Assembly: GCA_019637615.1 (NCBI GenBank)
Contig: JAHBVJ010000010.1
Span: 1 to 64,000, forward strand
Origin: Anaerolineae bacterium
Lineage (GTDB): Bacteria > Chloroflexota > Anaerolineae > Aggregatilineales > UBA2796
Direction: 5' to 3'
DNA length: 64,000 nucleotides
Part shown: positions 8,001 to 16,134 of the stretch, in pieces
How positions within the stretch are numbered: the stretch's first letter is position 1
How the letters are laid out: every line of letters begins with the position of its first letter
The notes under the pieces: generated by a model
Database searches by the model: none
Seen by the model: only the letters and a program-made list of their open reading frames with translations
What the model was told of the DNA's origin: nothing
Program-made: the position numbers and the translations under genes

Positions 8001-8555
8001 ATGAATAGACGTTTATGTTTTCTCGCTGTCCTGTTGATGATGCTACCTCTGGTTTCATCAACCCCCGTCAGTGCCGCGAAGGCTTTTGCCGAGGGCATTA
8101 CCTTCTCCGTAAGCACGCATCCTAATGCAAGCGCGGCTACTTACCTCTCGCTGACCGCTACCAAGCGCGCCGATGGAAGCTGGCGTCAGACAAGCATCGA
8201 ATTCTGGCAGATGAACTGCTGCGGGCGCGGCGGCTTCATCGGCAGAGGCATTTTGAACGGCGATCCTGACGGTCTGGAAGTCAGCCGCGATCTGGGCTGG
8301 GGCGGACTGGATGGGCAAGTTACGCTGGTAGACATCAACACTGGTGAGCAGCGCCTATACGAGTTCCACTTGCAGTCGAACGCCTCGCAACGTGATTACA
8401 CCGAAGATCCCGCCACATGGTACTTCAACCGTCCATCGGTGGTCACGGGCGTGATTATGCGTGACGGCGCGGTGGTGTGGACGTTCCCGCTGACCAGCCC
8501 GGCCTATCATGAAGTGACCGGAGTCAATTTCTCCGATCAGTGGCCCGGTTACTAG
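8001..8555 (+). CDS. Secreted protein of unknown function, paralogue A
   Basis: 184 residues beginning with a signal peptide (MNRRLCFLAVLLMMLPLV, cleavage near 'VSA-AKAFAEG'). The start at 8001 follows an AGGAG 9 bases upstream. The mature part is a predicted beta-rich domain. It shares with the next gene the blocks KAxAEG, TATKxxDG-W+Q, a glycine-rich block DPDGLEVSRDLGWGGL, the block TEDPATWYF and an identical end NFSDQWPGY. It has a CC-G-R-GG segment (NCCGRGGF) missing from the partner. No family recognised; neighbours suggest an extracytoplasmic role. Confidence 0.7.
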   Translation: MNRRLCFLAVLLMMLPLVSSTPVSAAKAFAEGITFSVSTHPNASAATYLSLTATKRADGSWRQTSIEFWQMNCCGRGGFIGRGILNGDPDGLEVSRDLGWGGLDGQVTLVDINTGEQRLYEFHLQSNASQRDYTEDPATWYFNRPSVVTGVIMRDGAVVWTFPLTSPAYHEVTGVNFSDQWPGY

Positions 8556-8587
8556 AGTCCGCCAATTTGAAAAACGAGCGTGACATT

Positions 8588-9136
8588 ATGCTGAAGCGAA
8601 TGATGGTCATTGCGGCGGTGTTGAGCATCGTCGTGTGGATGCCTATGCCCACGACCAGCAGCATCGCGGCGAAGGCGTATGCAGAAGGCGTTCACCTCGA
8701 AATGACCGTGCGGAATGTTGGCACGGCATTGAACATCACGGCGACTAAGAACGTGGACGGCAGGTGGAAGCAAGCGACGGTGCAGTTCGTGTCGTTCGTC
8801 GGCTATGAAACCGACCTGTACGGCACGGTGCTGCTCGGTGAAGACCCGGACGGCCTCGAAGTCAGCCGCGATCTTGGTTGGGGCGGGCTGGAGGGGCAAA
8901 TCACGGTGACGAGCCGATGGATGAAGGACGCGCATGTGGTTGAATTCCATCTGGCACTGCCCGCGCTGGAGAGCGCCTATACGCAAGACCCCGCGACCGG
9001 CTATTTCAAGCGCAATGCGTCGATTGAAGGGTATATCTTGCGGGATGGGCAGATGTGGATGGACTTTAGCGGGCCGACCGCGCCCAATGTCGTAGAGTCC
9101 GCCTACAACTTCTCCGATCAGTGGCCCGGCTATTGA
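8588..9136 (+). CDS. Secreted protein of unknown function, paralogue B
   Basis: 182 residues with an N-terminal signal peptide (MLKRMMVIAAVLSIVVWMP). It is a tandem duplicate of the product at 8001: same AAKAYAEGV after the signal, same DPDGLEVSRDLGWGGLEG block, TQDPATGYF, and the identical C-terminal NFSDQWPGY. The gap between the two genes is 32 bases, so they are probably co-transcribed. The start at 8588 places the signal peptide at the N-terminus; the longer frame would begin inside the preceding gene. A hairpin follows at 9169. Confidence 0.7.
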   Translation: MLKRMMVIAAVLSIVVWMPMPTTSSIAAKAYAEGVHLEMTVRNVGTALNITATKNVDGRWKQATVQFVSFVGYETDLYGTVLLGEDPDGLEVSRDLGWGGLEGQITVTSRWMKDAHVVEFHLALPALESAYTQDPATGYFKRNASIEGYILRDGQMWMDFSGPTAPNVVESAYNFSDQWPGY

Positions 9137-9168
9137 GGCACGTCATAACAACTGAATAATGCATGATA

Positions 9169-9191
9169 GGGGCGGCAAACCCTGCCGCCCC
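9169..9191 (+). terminator. Strong GC hairpin after the secreted-protein pair
   Basis: GGGGCGGCA (9169-9177) pairs perfectly with TGCCGCCCC (9183-9191) around a five-base loop, 33 bases after the stop codon. There is no T-run behind it, so if it terminates it is not a canonical intrinsic terminator; it could also protect the 3' end. Confidence 0.5.
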
Positions 9192-9429
9192 ACCGCTGGC
9201 AGTTGACGCGAGAAAGCTCCCTTACTGTTGATGATTCGTGAATATCGTGTAGAGCACGCGGCACACCCGCGCCGATCATACTGTTACGATAGCGGCGCGT
9301 TGATGGCACCCGCTATATTCCGCATCATGACGGCGTAAAGACGCTGTTTACGCGTGTTCAAAGTAGTGTTTGCATCCACTGAATTAAGAGACTGAGACTC
9401 ATTTGTGATAATTATGTCGGTCAAAATCA

Positions 9430-9458
9430 TTCACAAAATTCAGAAATAGACTTAAGAT
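9430..9458 (+). promoter_or_regulatory. Possible promoter of the fourth STAS-like gene
   Basis: TTCACA at 9430-9435 and TAAGAT at 9453-9458 are 17 bases apart and lie 37 bases before the start codon. TAAGAT recurs at a similar distance before the first paralogue (454-459). Confidence 0.35.
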
Positions 9459-9494
9459 ACCCTTGAGAACAGCGAATCAAGGGATGATGATCTT

Positions 9495-9932
9495 ATGCCA
9501 AAGCCAGCGACACGTACTACCGACCTTATCAGTCACGAAGTTACCAACTCCGGCATCCATCTGATCAAGATTAACGACGGGTCGCGGGCCGCTATTGCGT
9601 CCTTGATAGCGATCTTCGAATCTCTGTATTCGGAACCGCAGCGTGATCACGCTATTTTTGCGCTGATCGATTCGAGCGAACACGCGCTACCGATCATCCC
9701 GTCGATGCGACAGACGATGCAGTTGGAACACAACTATCCGAACCATCCGGCGATGAACGCGGCGGTGCTGCTGAACCTCGATATTGCGATCATGGGCGAT
9801 ACGCTGCTGCGTCCACTGCGCACGCGCAACTCGATCCGCTTGTTCACGCCGAAGGATCGTGACCGCGCGCTGGAGTGGTTAGCTTCACGGCAAGCCATGT
9901 ACGCAGCGAAACGCGATCAGACGTCCGGTTGA
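9495..9932 (+). CDS. Small SpoIIAA/STAS-like protein, paralogue 4
   Basis: 145 residues. Most divergent of the four paralogues but with the same skeleton: GIHLIKINDGSRAAI, the helix IFESLYSEP, the strand ALIDSSEHALP, LEHNYPNHPAMN, and LRPLRTRNSIRLF followed by DRDRALEWLA. It stands 7 kb from the other three, separated by unrelated genes, so it is either an older duplicate or was moved. No signal peptide. The role is unknown; members of the SpoIIAA-like group are often paired with regulators, but none is adjacent here. Confidence 0.75.
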   Translation: MPKPATRTTDLISHEVTNSGIHLIKINDGSRAAIASLIAIFESLYSEPQRDHAIFALIDSSEHALPIIPSMRQTMQLEHNYPNHPAMNAAVLLNLDIAIMGDTLLRPLRTRNSIRLFTPKDRDRALEWLASRQAMYAAKRDQTSG

Positions 9933-10095
9933 TTAGCCTATCCTCCCGTAGCGATGCGGGGAACATCTATAAATTTGTCACGTCAAACGGTGGAGTGGAG
10001 CTGCGACCACGCTGCCGATTGACGTGACGCGTTTATCCCGCTAGGCTTAACTCTGGTAGCAATCCACGATCCGCTGCTTATCCAGAGGTGATCTG

Positions 10096-10866
10096 ATGTT
10101 TATTTCCCACCAAGACGCGTCCCTGTATGCAGTCGAATTTGGAGCCGCTCCGCGCACATTGGTCGCGCACGGCGGTTGGGCGGGTAGCTGGGAATTGTGG
10201 ACGAATCCGTTCACGATCCTCAGCAAAACATGGCGCACCATCGCCTATGACCATCGCGGAACGGGCGCTACCATCGCGCCTGCGGAGTCGATCAGCCTTG
10301 ACGCGATGACCGAGGATTTGTTCGCCGTGCTGGATGCTATGCATGTCGATAGCTGTGTGCTGGCGGCGGAATCGGCGGGCGCGTTGGTGGCATTGAATGC
10401 GGCGATCCAGCGCCCGCAGCGCTTTGTGGGGTTGGTGCTGGTGGATGGGTTGTACTTCAAGCCGAAGCCGCCGCAGACAGAACCCTTTGTGCTCGGTCTG
10501 CAAGCCAATTTTGAGGCGACAATCGGCGCGTTCGTGGACGCCTGTGTCTTGGAAAGCGAACCGGACAGCGACCAAATCCGCCGTTGGGGTCGGCATATCC
10601 TCAGCCGCGCCAGTTTAGAATCCGCTGTGCGCTTGTACGAGTGCATCGACGGCATCGACCTCCGCCCGAAGCTGCCGTCGATCACCATCCCCACGCTGAT
10701 CATTCACGGCGAGTTCGATCAGATCGTGCCGTTGGACGCGGCAGAGTGGGTTAGCGAGCAGATGCCAAACTCCCGTTTGCAGGTGGTGAAGGGTGCGGGG
10801 CACGTTCCGACGGTGACGCGTCCGCAGGAAGTAGCCGAGGCGATCAATGCGTATTTTAGTGCTTAG
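10096..10866 (+). CDS. Alpha/beta hydrolase
   Basis: 256 residues with the layout of a small alpha/beta-hydrolase: oxyanion region HGGWAGSW near residue 27, the nucleophile elbow AAESAGA (Ser near 95; Glu replaces the usual His/Tyr of GxSxG, giving A-E-S-A-G), acid in HGEFDQIVP (near 213) and the catalytic His in GAGHVPT (near 235). It has no signal peptide, so it acts in the cytoplasm. The substrate cannot be told. The last codons (AGT GCT TAG) are part of the heptanucleotide repeat array that follows, so the natural stop has been supplied by the repeat. Confidence 0.8.
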   Translation: MFISHQDASLYAVEFGAAPRTLVAHGGWAGSWELWTNPFTILSKTWRTIAYDHRGTGATIAPAESISLDAMTEDLFAVLDAMHVDSCVLAAESAGALVALNAAIQRPQRFVGLVLVDGLYFKPKPPQTEPFVLGLQANFEATIGAFVDACVLESEPDSDQIRRWGRHILSRASLESAVRLYECIDGIDLRPKLPSITIPTLIIHGEFDQIVPLDAAEWVSEQMPNSRLQVVKGAGHVPTVTRPQEVAEAINAYFSA

Positions 10867-10926
10867 TGCTTAGTGCTTAGTGCTTAGTGCTTAGTGCTTA
10901 GTGCTTAGTGCTTAGTGCTTAGTGCT
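10858..10926. repeat. Tandem heptanucleotide array AGTGCTT, nine copies
   Basis: Nine perfect copies of AGTGCTT plus AGTGCT, starting inside the last codons of the hydrolase gene. A six-copy array of the same heptamer is at 30756-30800, and degenerate versions occur at about 14930-14955, 23657-23676, 33815-33836, 40186-40206, 40388-40440, 61321-61350 and 62851-62880. It resembles the heptanucleotide short tandem repeats described in cyanobacteria. Confidence 0.9.
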
Positions 10927-11022
10927 GGTAGCAGCGTACATGTAGGCGATGACGGTGTCAAGCGGAAGGAACAATTCCCTCTCCGCGTGTGTGCGGAGAG
11001 GGACGAAAAGTCAGAGAACGCG

Positions 11023-12159
11023 TTACGGGGCGGGCGTGGCGGTGCCAGAGGTGGTCGTGCCCGCTTGATTTTGCAGGCTGTTCAGGTCGAACAGATAGGG
11101 GCTGCTCGACGGCACAAGGATCAGCTTGATGTCGGCGGCGAGCTTTTCGATGTAGCGCCACTGGATCAGCGCGGGGTTGGCGGCAAGCTGCTTGGAGATG
11201 GCGTCGAGCGCCTTGGCTTCGGCGTCGGCACGCAGCACGATGGCTTCGGCATCACCACGCGCACGCTCGATGTTCGACTGCGCATCACCTTTGGCGGCGG
11301 TGACTTCGGCATCCGCATCACCTTGGGCGATGGTGCGCTTGCGGTCGGCTTCCAGCTTGGCTTGCTGCGCTTGCTGCTCGGCAACCTGACGGGCTTCGAT
11401 GGCCTTGAGGAATTCGTCCGAGAAGGTGATGTTACGCAGCAGCACGCTTTGCAGAGTCAGCCCATTGGTTTCAAATGCTGGTGTCATTTGATCGAACATC
11501 TTTTGTTCCATCTCTGGCAGTTTGCTGGGCTTGGCGGCGGGCGTCGAACCATCCGAGGCTTGTTGATTGGCTAAAGCGGCACCGCTGTAAATATCCCCGA
11601 CAGTGTAGTCCGCCATGATCTGGCGAATGATGGAGCGCGTCGTCGGGCGCACGAAATCATTCTCGAAGCGATCCTGCCATTTGATGTGCAGTTGATTGAC
11701 TGTGCTCGGATCGATGTGATAGAAAACGGCGACATCGACCTTGACGAGCTGACCATCACTGGTGCGGGCTTCGACTGCATCGTCCCCTGAGCGCGAGCCT
11801 TCATCCGACGTGCCAGACATGGTATAGTTGCGTGTCTGGGTTGAGTAAATGATCGGCTGATTGATGATCGGCAGAATGACGTGGACGCCGGGGCCGAGGG
11901 GCTTATCCCAGAGCGAATTAGTGGCGGCGTTGCCACCTAACTGCTGGAAGACCACCGCTACTTCCGTTGCGCCGACTTCGACCAAACCGGAACTAGCGAC
12001 GAAAAAGATGATGGCGATGACCAACCCAACCCCTGCCAAAACCATTCCCCCGCGTGGGGAACGGTTTTGAGTCATATTGCTACCTGCGATAAGTGCTCCG
12101 CCCAATAGCATTAGGACGCCAGCGATGGCTACAAATGACAAAACAGATGTTAGACCCAT
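11023..12159 (-). CDS. Prohibitin-like SPFH/Band 7 membrane protein
   Basis: 378 residues. Two N-terminal hydrophobic segments (MGLTSVLSFVAIAGVLMLLG and GMVLAGVGLVIAIIFFVASS), then the SPFH domain (about 70-260) and a long alanine/glutamine/glutamate coiled coil starting near FLKAIEARQVAEQQAQQAK, typical of prohibitins and flotillins, which form ring- or scaffold-like membrane complexes and often act with AAA proteases. The tail is Thr/Ala-rich. The start at 12159 is supported by an AGGAGG 6 bases upstream; the longer frame adds 26 unlikely residues. No protease or NfeD-like partner lies beside it. Confidence 0.85.
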   Translation of the reverse strand: MGLTSVLSFVAIAGVLMLLGGALIAGSNMTQNRSPRGGMVLAGVGLVIAIIFFVASSGLVEVGATEVAVVFQQLGGNAATNSLWDKPLGPGVHVILPIINQPIIYSTQTRNYTMSGTSDEGSRSGDDAVEARTSDGQLVKVDVAVFYHIDPSTVNQLHIKWQDRFENDFVRPTTRSIIRQIMADYTVGDIYSGAALANQQASDGSTPAAKPSKLPEMEQKMFDQMTPAFETNGLTLQSVLLRNITFSDEFLKAIEARQVAEQQAQQAKLEADRKRTIAQGDADAEVTAAKGDAQSNIERARGDAEAIVLRADAEAKALDAISKQLAANPALIQWRYIEKLAADIKLILVPSSSPYLFDLNSLQNQAGTTTSGTATPAP

Positions 12160-12403
12160 GTTGAGCCTCCTGACAGTGCTTTCTGTGAAAACTTCTACAA
12201 AGTAGTCAATGTACTCTACGTTGGATGAACATGCCAAGTTTCACCCCAAGAATGAGGGGGTCGCGGGAAACCCGCATCAGCGTTGAGAGTTTTAGGTTGA
12301 CCGCGTTCGCCAACTGACGGAAATCTGCCGACCATCTGTGGTACAATCCGCCGCACTTGAATCGGCGTTCGTCCATGATGTGCTCGCGCGAAAGGGTAAA
12401 CTC

Positions 12404-13231
12404 TTGACCAATAATAGCGATGTTAAGGGCATCAGAATTTCGCAGCCAGTGTACTTGTTCACTGTGCTGATGGCTGGCATCGTAGCGCTGCTGGTGATCT
12501 CGGCCAGCATGACCAGAACCGACGTGGTGCGTCCTCATCCGACGCCGATTCCCGTTGATCCGTTTGCGAACCTCACTTACCAGTCCTATACCAGCCTTGA
12601 CGGCACCTTCACCGTCGAGCATCCGACCTTGTGGACGCCGCAAGAAAACCCCACTTTGCAGCTCGTGACGGATTTTGTGCCCGCTAACAGCGACATGCAA
12701 ACCGCCATCAGGATTTATTTCGCGGCGCTGCGTGCTTCTAAGAATTTGCCTGCTGACACGTCGCCAGAAGGCTTGGTGAAGGAACTGCTCCAGCAAGCGG
12801 ATGGCGCGCCCGACATCTCCCCCGTCGAAGTGAGCGGACTCAAGGGCGTATGCGGACTGGCAAATTTCACGCTGCAAGATAACACCAAGAGCAAGGTAGA
12901 AAATTGCGTCGTGCCGCTGGATAGCGCCAACGAACATCTCGTCGTCATCACTGGCATCACGCACGCGGATCAGTGGTCGCGTATGGAACCCGTCATGCAG
13001 CGGTTAAAGAGTAGTCTACAAATCAAGGTAGAATCCGTGATCGCACGGATAGCGGCAGTGCTCGGCACGCAAGCACCGATCGAGACGGCGACTCCGGTTG
13101 CCACCGCTGAGGCAACATCCGCCGCGACGAGCGAAGCAACACAGGCGGCGACAGAAGCCGCCACGAGTGAAGCCACCGCCGCACCGACCAGCGAGGCAAC
13201 TCAGGCGGCGACGGCAGAAGCGACGCCTTAA
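12404..13231 (+). CDS. Membrane-anchored extracytoplasmic protein with Ala/Thr-rich tail
   Basis: About 275 residues. One N-terminal membrane segment (YLFTVLMAGIVALLVISAS) anchors an extracytoplasmic domain (about 45-230) resembling PsbP/LpqN-type lipoproteins (YQSYTSLDGTFTVEHPTLW), and a low-complexity tail of TSEATQAATEA-type repeats. The start is uncertain. I prefer TTG at 12404, which has AAAGGG about 8 bases upstream. A TGGTACAAT extended -10 box at 12339-12347 would put transcription after the alternative GTG at 12338. The tail at DNA level (about 13090-13225) is an imperfect GAAGCCACC-type repeat. Function unknown; secreted side of the membrane. Confidence 0.65.
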   Translation: MTNNSDVKGIRISQPVYLFTVLMAGIVALLVISASMTRTDVVRPHPTPIPVDPFANLTYQSYTSLDGTFTVEHPTLWTPQENPTLQLVTDFVPANSDMQTAIRIYFAALRASKNLPADTSPEGLVKELLQQADGAPDISPVEVSGLKGVCGLANFTLQDNTKSKVENCVVPLDSANEHLVVITGITHADQWSRMEPVMQRLKSSLQIKVESVIARIAAVLGTQAPIETATPVATAEATSAATSEATQAATEAATSEATAAPTSEATQAATAEATP

Positions 13232-13313
13232 CGTGACGCGCAGCGTTGGCGCGGCGAGACTGCGGAGAATCGTAAGCAGCGCTGACATGAAACTGAATTC
13301 GGTTGAGGGGAAT

Positions 13314-14861
13314 ATGAAACGACACGGGTTATTTCTACTTTGCGTCATGGCGGTATTGGCGGCAATTGCCGTGCCGTTGACGCTGTCGCAAGCGCAGACG
13401 CCGCAAGAACTGCTGACCAATAACGGCATGGATAATTATTACGGACTCGGCGGGGATAAGGTCGTGCCGCTCGGCTGGACGCTGCAATCCAGCATCCCGA
13501 TCAATACCGCCAAGCAGCAGTGGCAGTTCGAGAATCAGCAGTACGGCGGCTCATGGCATCTATCGACGGGCAGCGCGGCCTTCAGCATGATGGCTTACCA
13601 GTACGTGCCGGGGATTCCGAACGGCACGCCGCTGCGCTTCTCCATCGAGGCCAACATTTTCACGTGCAATCAGCAAACGTCTTGCATCGGCAGCGATGGG
13701 CACCGCACGTCAGAAACGGGATCGAATGCCCGCGTGCGCGTTGGTATCGATCCGACGGGCGGCAAGGACAGCGCCTCGGCCTCCATCGTGTGGTCGGCTT
13801 TCTCGCAGCCGTGGGACGCCTTCCGCGCGCTGGTGATCGATTCGCGCACGACCAGCACGAACGGCGCTACGGTGTTCGTGAATTACACGCAAGATTACGC
13901 GATGCTGCTGAATAATCTGTATCTGGATAATGCCAGTTTGCAGGTGCTCGGCCCCGGCGTGACCATCGGCGGGACGAATACGGGCGGCACCGCTGTGCCC
14001 ACCGTGCCTGCATTTGTGCCGTTCGTGACGCCACAAGCCACGCAGACGGATGGCAGCATCATCCATATCGTGCGTGAAGGCGATACGCTGTCGAGCATCG
14101 CGGTGGCTTACGGCGTGACCGTCGCCCAAATCCGCGAACTGAACAACCTGCCCGTCGGCGCGTTCATCCAGCCCGGTCAGAAACTGATCATCAGGAAGGG
14201 CGCAGGGCCGATCTATTTGATCGTGACCGCGACACCAGAAGGCACTTTGCCATCGACAGAGACGATCACCGCCACGCCCGCTGCCTCGCAGCCCGCGCCG
14301 TCAGGACGCCCGACCTTTGGCCCCGTGCTGATCCCGACGCGGACGCCGACTCAGAGCGCGGCACTGCCGCATCCACGCGCACTGGTGATCGATCCGGTGC
14401 GCGTGCTGGACGCCGAAACCGCCAGCACAGGAACGGTATGCCTGATCACGTTCAGCGATCTCAACGGCAATCAATATCAGGACGCGGGTGAAGCGCCGCT
14501 CGGCAGCATCCCGTTCGTGATCTCGCGGAATGCACAATCCGTGCGCGAGATCGCTACCAGCAACATCCGTCCGGCGTGCGCGGATGGCCTGAGCGCGGGG
14601 ATGTACGAGATCGCCGCGAACTTGCCGTCGAACTCACGGCTGACGCTCGGCAATCCGGTCGAGGTCGATCTGAAGGCGGGCGTCGAACTGACTATCACAG
14701 CGGGCATCGCGCCGAGCGCAGAGGTTCAAGCAGCTGCCAGCAGTAATGCGGTGATCGAGGCACTGGTCAACAGCATCATCGAGCACAGCGGCGTGATCGT
14801 GCTGGCGGGCGCGGGCTTGATGCTGATCGGCGCGGTGGCGGTGGCGCTGCTGCGGCGGTGA
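13314..14861 (+). CDS. LysM-containing surface protein with C-terminal anchor
   Basis: 515 residues. Signal peptide (MKRHGLFLLCVMAVLAAIA, cleavage near SQAQT). An N-terminal beta-sandwich resembling a carbohydrate-binding module (NNGMDNYYG, GWTLQSS, TGSAAFSMMAYQ; about 30-220). A LysM peptidoglycan-binding domain (HIVREGDTLSSIAVAYGVTV to GQKLIIR; about 245-290). A Pro/Thr-rich linker, an SdrD-B-like domain (FSDLNGNQYQDAGE) and a C-terminal membrane segment (VIVLAGAGLMLIGAVAVALL) with an RR tail. This fits a cell-envelope protein bridging membrane and wall. The start is the ATG after GAGGGG; the much longer frame upstream is arginine-rich antisense-like sequence overlapping the previous gene. 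Confidence 0.8.
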   Translation: MKRHGLFLLCVMAVLAAIAVPLTLSQAQTPQELLTNNGMDNYYGLGGDKVVPLGWTLQSSIPINTAKQQWQFENQQYGGSWHLSTGSAAFSMMAYQYVPGIPNGTPLRFSIEANIFTCNQQTSCIGSDGHRTSETGSNARVRVGIDPTGGKDSASASIVWSAFSQPWDAFRALVIDSRTTSTNGATVFVNYTQDYAMLLNNLYLDNASLQVLGPGVTIGGTNTGGTAVPTVPAFVPFVTPQATQTDGSIIHIVREGDTLSSIAVAYGVTVAQIRELNNLPVGAFIQPGQKLIIRKGAGPIYLIVTATPEGTLPSTETITATPAASQPAPSGRPTFGPVLIPTRTPTQSAALPHPRALVIDPVRVLDAETASTGTVCLITFSDLNGNQYQDAGEAPLGSIPFVISRNAQSVREIATSNIRPACADGLSAGMYEIAANLPSNSRLTLGNPVEVDLKAGVELTITAGIAPSAEVQAAASSNAVIEALVNSIIEHSGVIVLAGAGLMLIGAVAVALLRR

Positions 14862-14880
14862 GGAGTGCCTTCCCGTGTGG

Positions 14881-14910
14881 CTGTCCGTGATGTTGTACCA
14901 TCACGGACAG
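14881..14910. terminator. Perfect 12-bp hairpin
   Basis: CTGTCCGTGATG and CATCACGGACAG pair perfectly around TTGTAC, 20 bases after the LysM gene. No T-run follows on either strand, so factor-dependent termination or mRNA stabilisation is more likely than intrinsic termination. Confidence 0.55.
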
Positions 14911-14976
14911 AAAATTAGCATTTTACTAAGCGCTAAGAACTAAGCACTTAGCACTATTTTCGGAGAGTTGGTTGGC

Positions 14977-15315
14977 ATGAGTGGTGAAATTGTCGCGGTT
15001 GGCGTCGTTTTGATCCTGATTCTGGCGGCGTACTGGTCGTTCGTGATCTTCCCGAAGCAGCGCGATTTCAAGAAGCACAACAATTATGTGCGTACCTTGC
15101 GCGTGGGCGACGAGGTGATCACCTATGGCGGGATCATCGGCACCATCTCGCGGATGGATCAGGAGAGCGGGGTAGCGTGGGTTAAGGTGGCGGAGAATGT
15201 CGAGCTGAAGATGATCACCGCCGCGCTCACCCGTCCCTACGAACCCGACGAGGTGGCTGCGAATGCCGCTATCGGCGTCGAGGAGAGCGTCACGCCGACT
15301 ACTAACCGCGCCTGA
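14977..15315 (+). CDS. yajC: Preprotein translocase subunit YajC
   Basis: 112 residues: a single N-terminal membrane segment (EIVAVGVVLILILAAYWSFVIFPKQ) followed by the conserved YajC sequence KKHNNYVRTLRVGDEVITYGGIIGTISRM. YajC is an accessory protein of the SecDF-SecYEG export machinery. SecD and SecF are not in this window. The start at 14977 has GGAGAG nine bases upstream; TTG at 14968 would abut it. A degenerate copy of the AGTGCTT heptamer lies just before the Shine-Dalgarno. Confidence 0.9.
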   Translation: MSGEIVAVGVVLILILAAYWSFVIFPKQRDFKKHNNYVRTLRVGDEVITYGGIIGTISRMDQESGVAWVKVAENVELKMITAALTRPYEPDEVAANAAIGVEESVTPTTNRA

Positions 15316-15366
15316 TCTGTTTGCATTTGCATAGCGCGCCCTAGCCGCGCATGGAAATTTGACCTG

Positions 15367-16134
15367 CTACTCGGCTTGTTCAGGCAAATGAGGAGGGTTA
15401 TCTACATCGTCTTCCAGATGTTGTTTGATAATCCTCTTCACGTAGGCGGGTAGCGCTTCGCCACGTGAGCGTGCCTTTTCTTCTAGTTTTGTATAAAGCT
15501 GTATTTCGTCTTCATCCCAGACCATCTCAATCCGGCGTATGTTTCGAAGGGCGACATGTAGATACGTTTCTGGAGTCGCCCAGTAGCAAGTCTTACAAAT
15601 GGCCGGATTTTTGGCCTCCGACCAGTTGGGGCAATGTTCGCACGACCACGATTTCGCCCGATTACACGCTCCGCAAAGTAGCATATAATCCGCAATCGCA
15701 CGCTCCGTAGTGACCGGATCACCGATAACCTCATATGGTACGCGATGGTCAATCTGAAGATAGCGGCTCTCATAAGGGCTTCGACAGATCGCGCACAAGG
15801 AACCCTGCTGGTTAATCAGGGCTACCTTGAATTTCTTCGGGAAACTGCGTCGGCCTGCTAGACGATCCGCTCGTATTGTGGATACGTCCCCGAAACGATA
15901 GGCGGCGATGGTTTTGCCGTCCGCGTTTTTCACGCGGATCGTTTCTAGCGGGATGCCAACCTCACGGAGATCGCGGGCTGCTCTGGGCGCGTGTTTGTAT
16001 CCGTAAAGTGTCTCCAGCTCTTCCGTCGTCACTGATCCGTGCTTGAGGATGTGCTCGGCAACAATGCGTGGACGTTTATTGGTCAACTGGCGAATGAGGT
16101 CGAGAATTGCTTGGGGAACTTGCGAGGATGTCAT
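15367..16134 (-). CDS. HNH restriction endonuclease of a type II system
   Basis: 255 residues. An N-terminal helical/winged-helix part (about 1-95) is followed by an HNH nuclease domain: LCAICRSPYESRYLQIDHRVPYEV gives the H and first Cys pair, and LLCGACNRAKSWSC the N and second pair. A further Cys-rich segment (CEHCPNWSE..CKTCYWA) probably binds a second zinc. The start ATG overlaps the stop of the upstream methyltransferase (16131-16134), so the two are one translationally coupled operon; that is why I call it a restriction enzyme rather than a homing nuclease. Specificity is unknown. Confidence 0.8.
   Translation of the reverse strand: MTSSQVPQAILDLIRQLTNKRPRIVAEHILKHGSVTTEELETLYGYKHAPRAARDLREVGIPLETIRVKNADGKTIAAYRFGDVSTIRADRLAGRRSFPKKFKVALINQQGSLCAICRSPYESRYLQIDHRVPYEVIGDPVTTERAIADYMLLCGACNRAKSWSCEHCPNWSEAKNPAICKTCYWATPETYLHVALRNIRRIEMVWDEDEIQLYTKLEEKARSRGEALPAYVKRIIKQHLEDDVDNPPHLPEQAE

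Larger units (their letters stand above)
9137..9494. other. Intergenic region before the fourth STAS-like gene
   Basis: No gene supported. Contains a strong hairpin (9169-9191) after the secreted-protein pair and a promoter-like pair of boxes at 9430-9458. Nothing else recognisable. Confidence 0.5.

Noticed and set aside
10858..10926. CRISPR array
   Set aside because: The 7-base period has no spacers. No cas genes are in the window.
13098..13313. Long N-terminal extension of the LysM protein
   Set aside because: Pro/Arg-rich sequence produced by reading the Ala/Thr tail repeats of the previous gene in another frame; a signal peptide with a Shine-Dalgarno begins at 13314.
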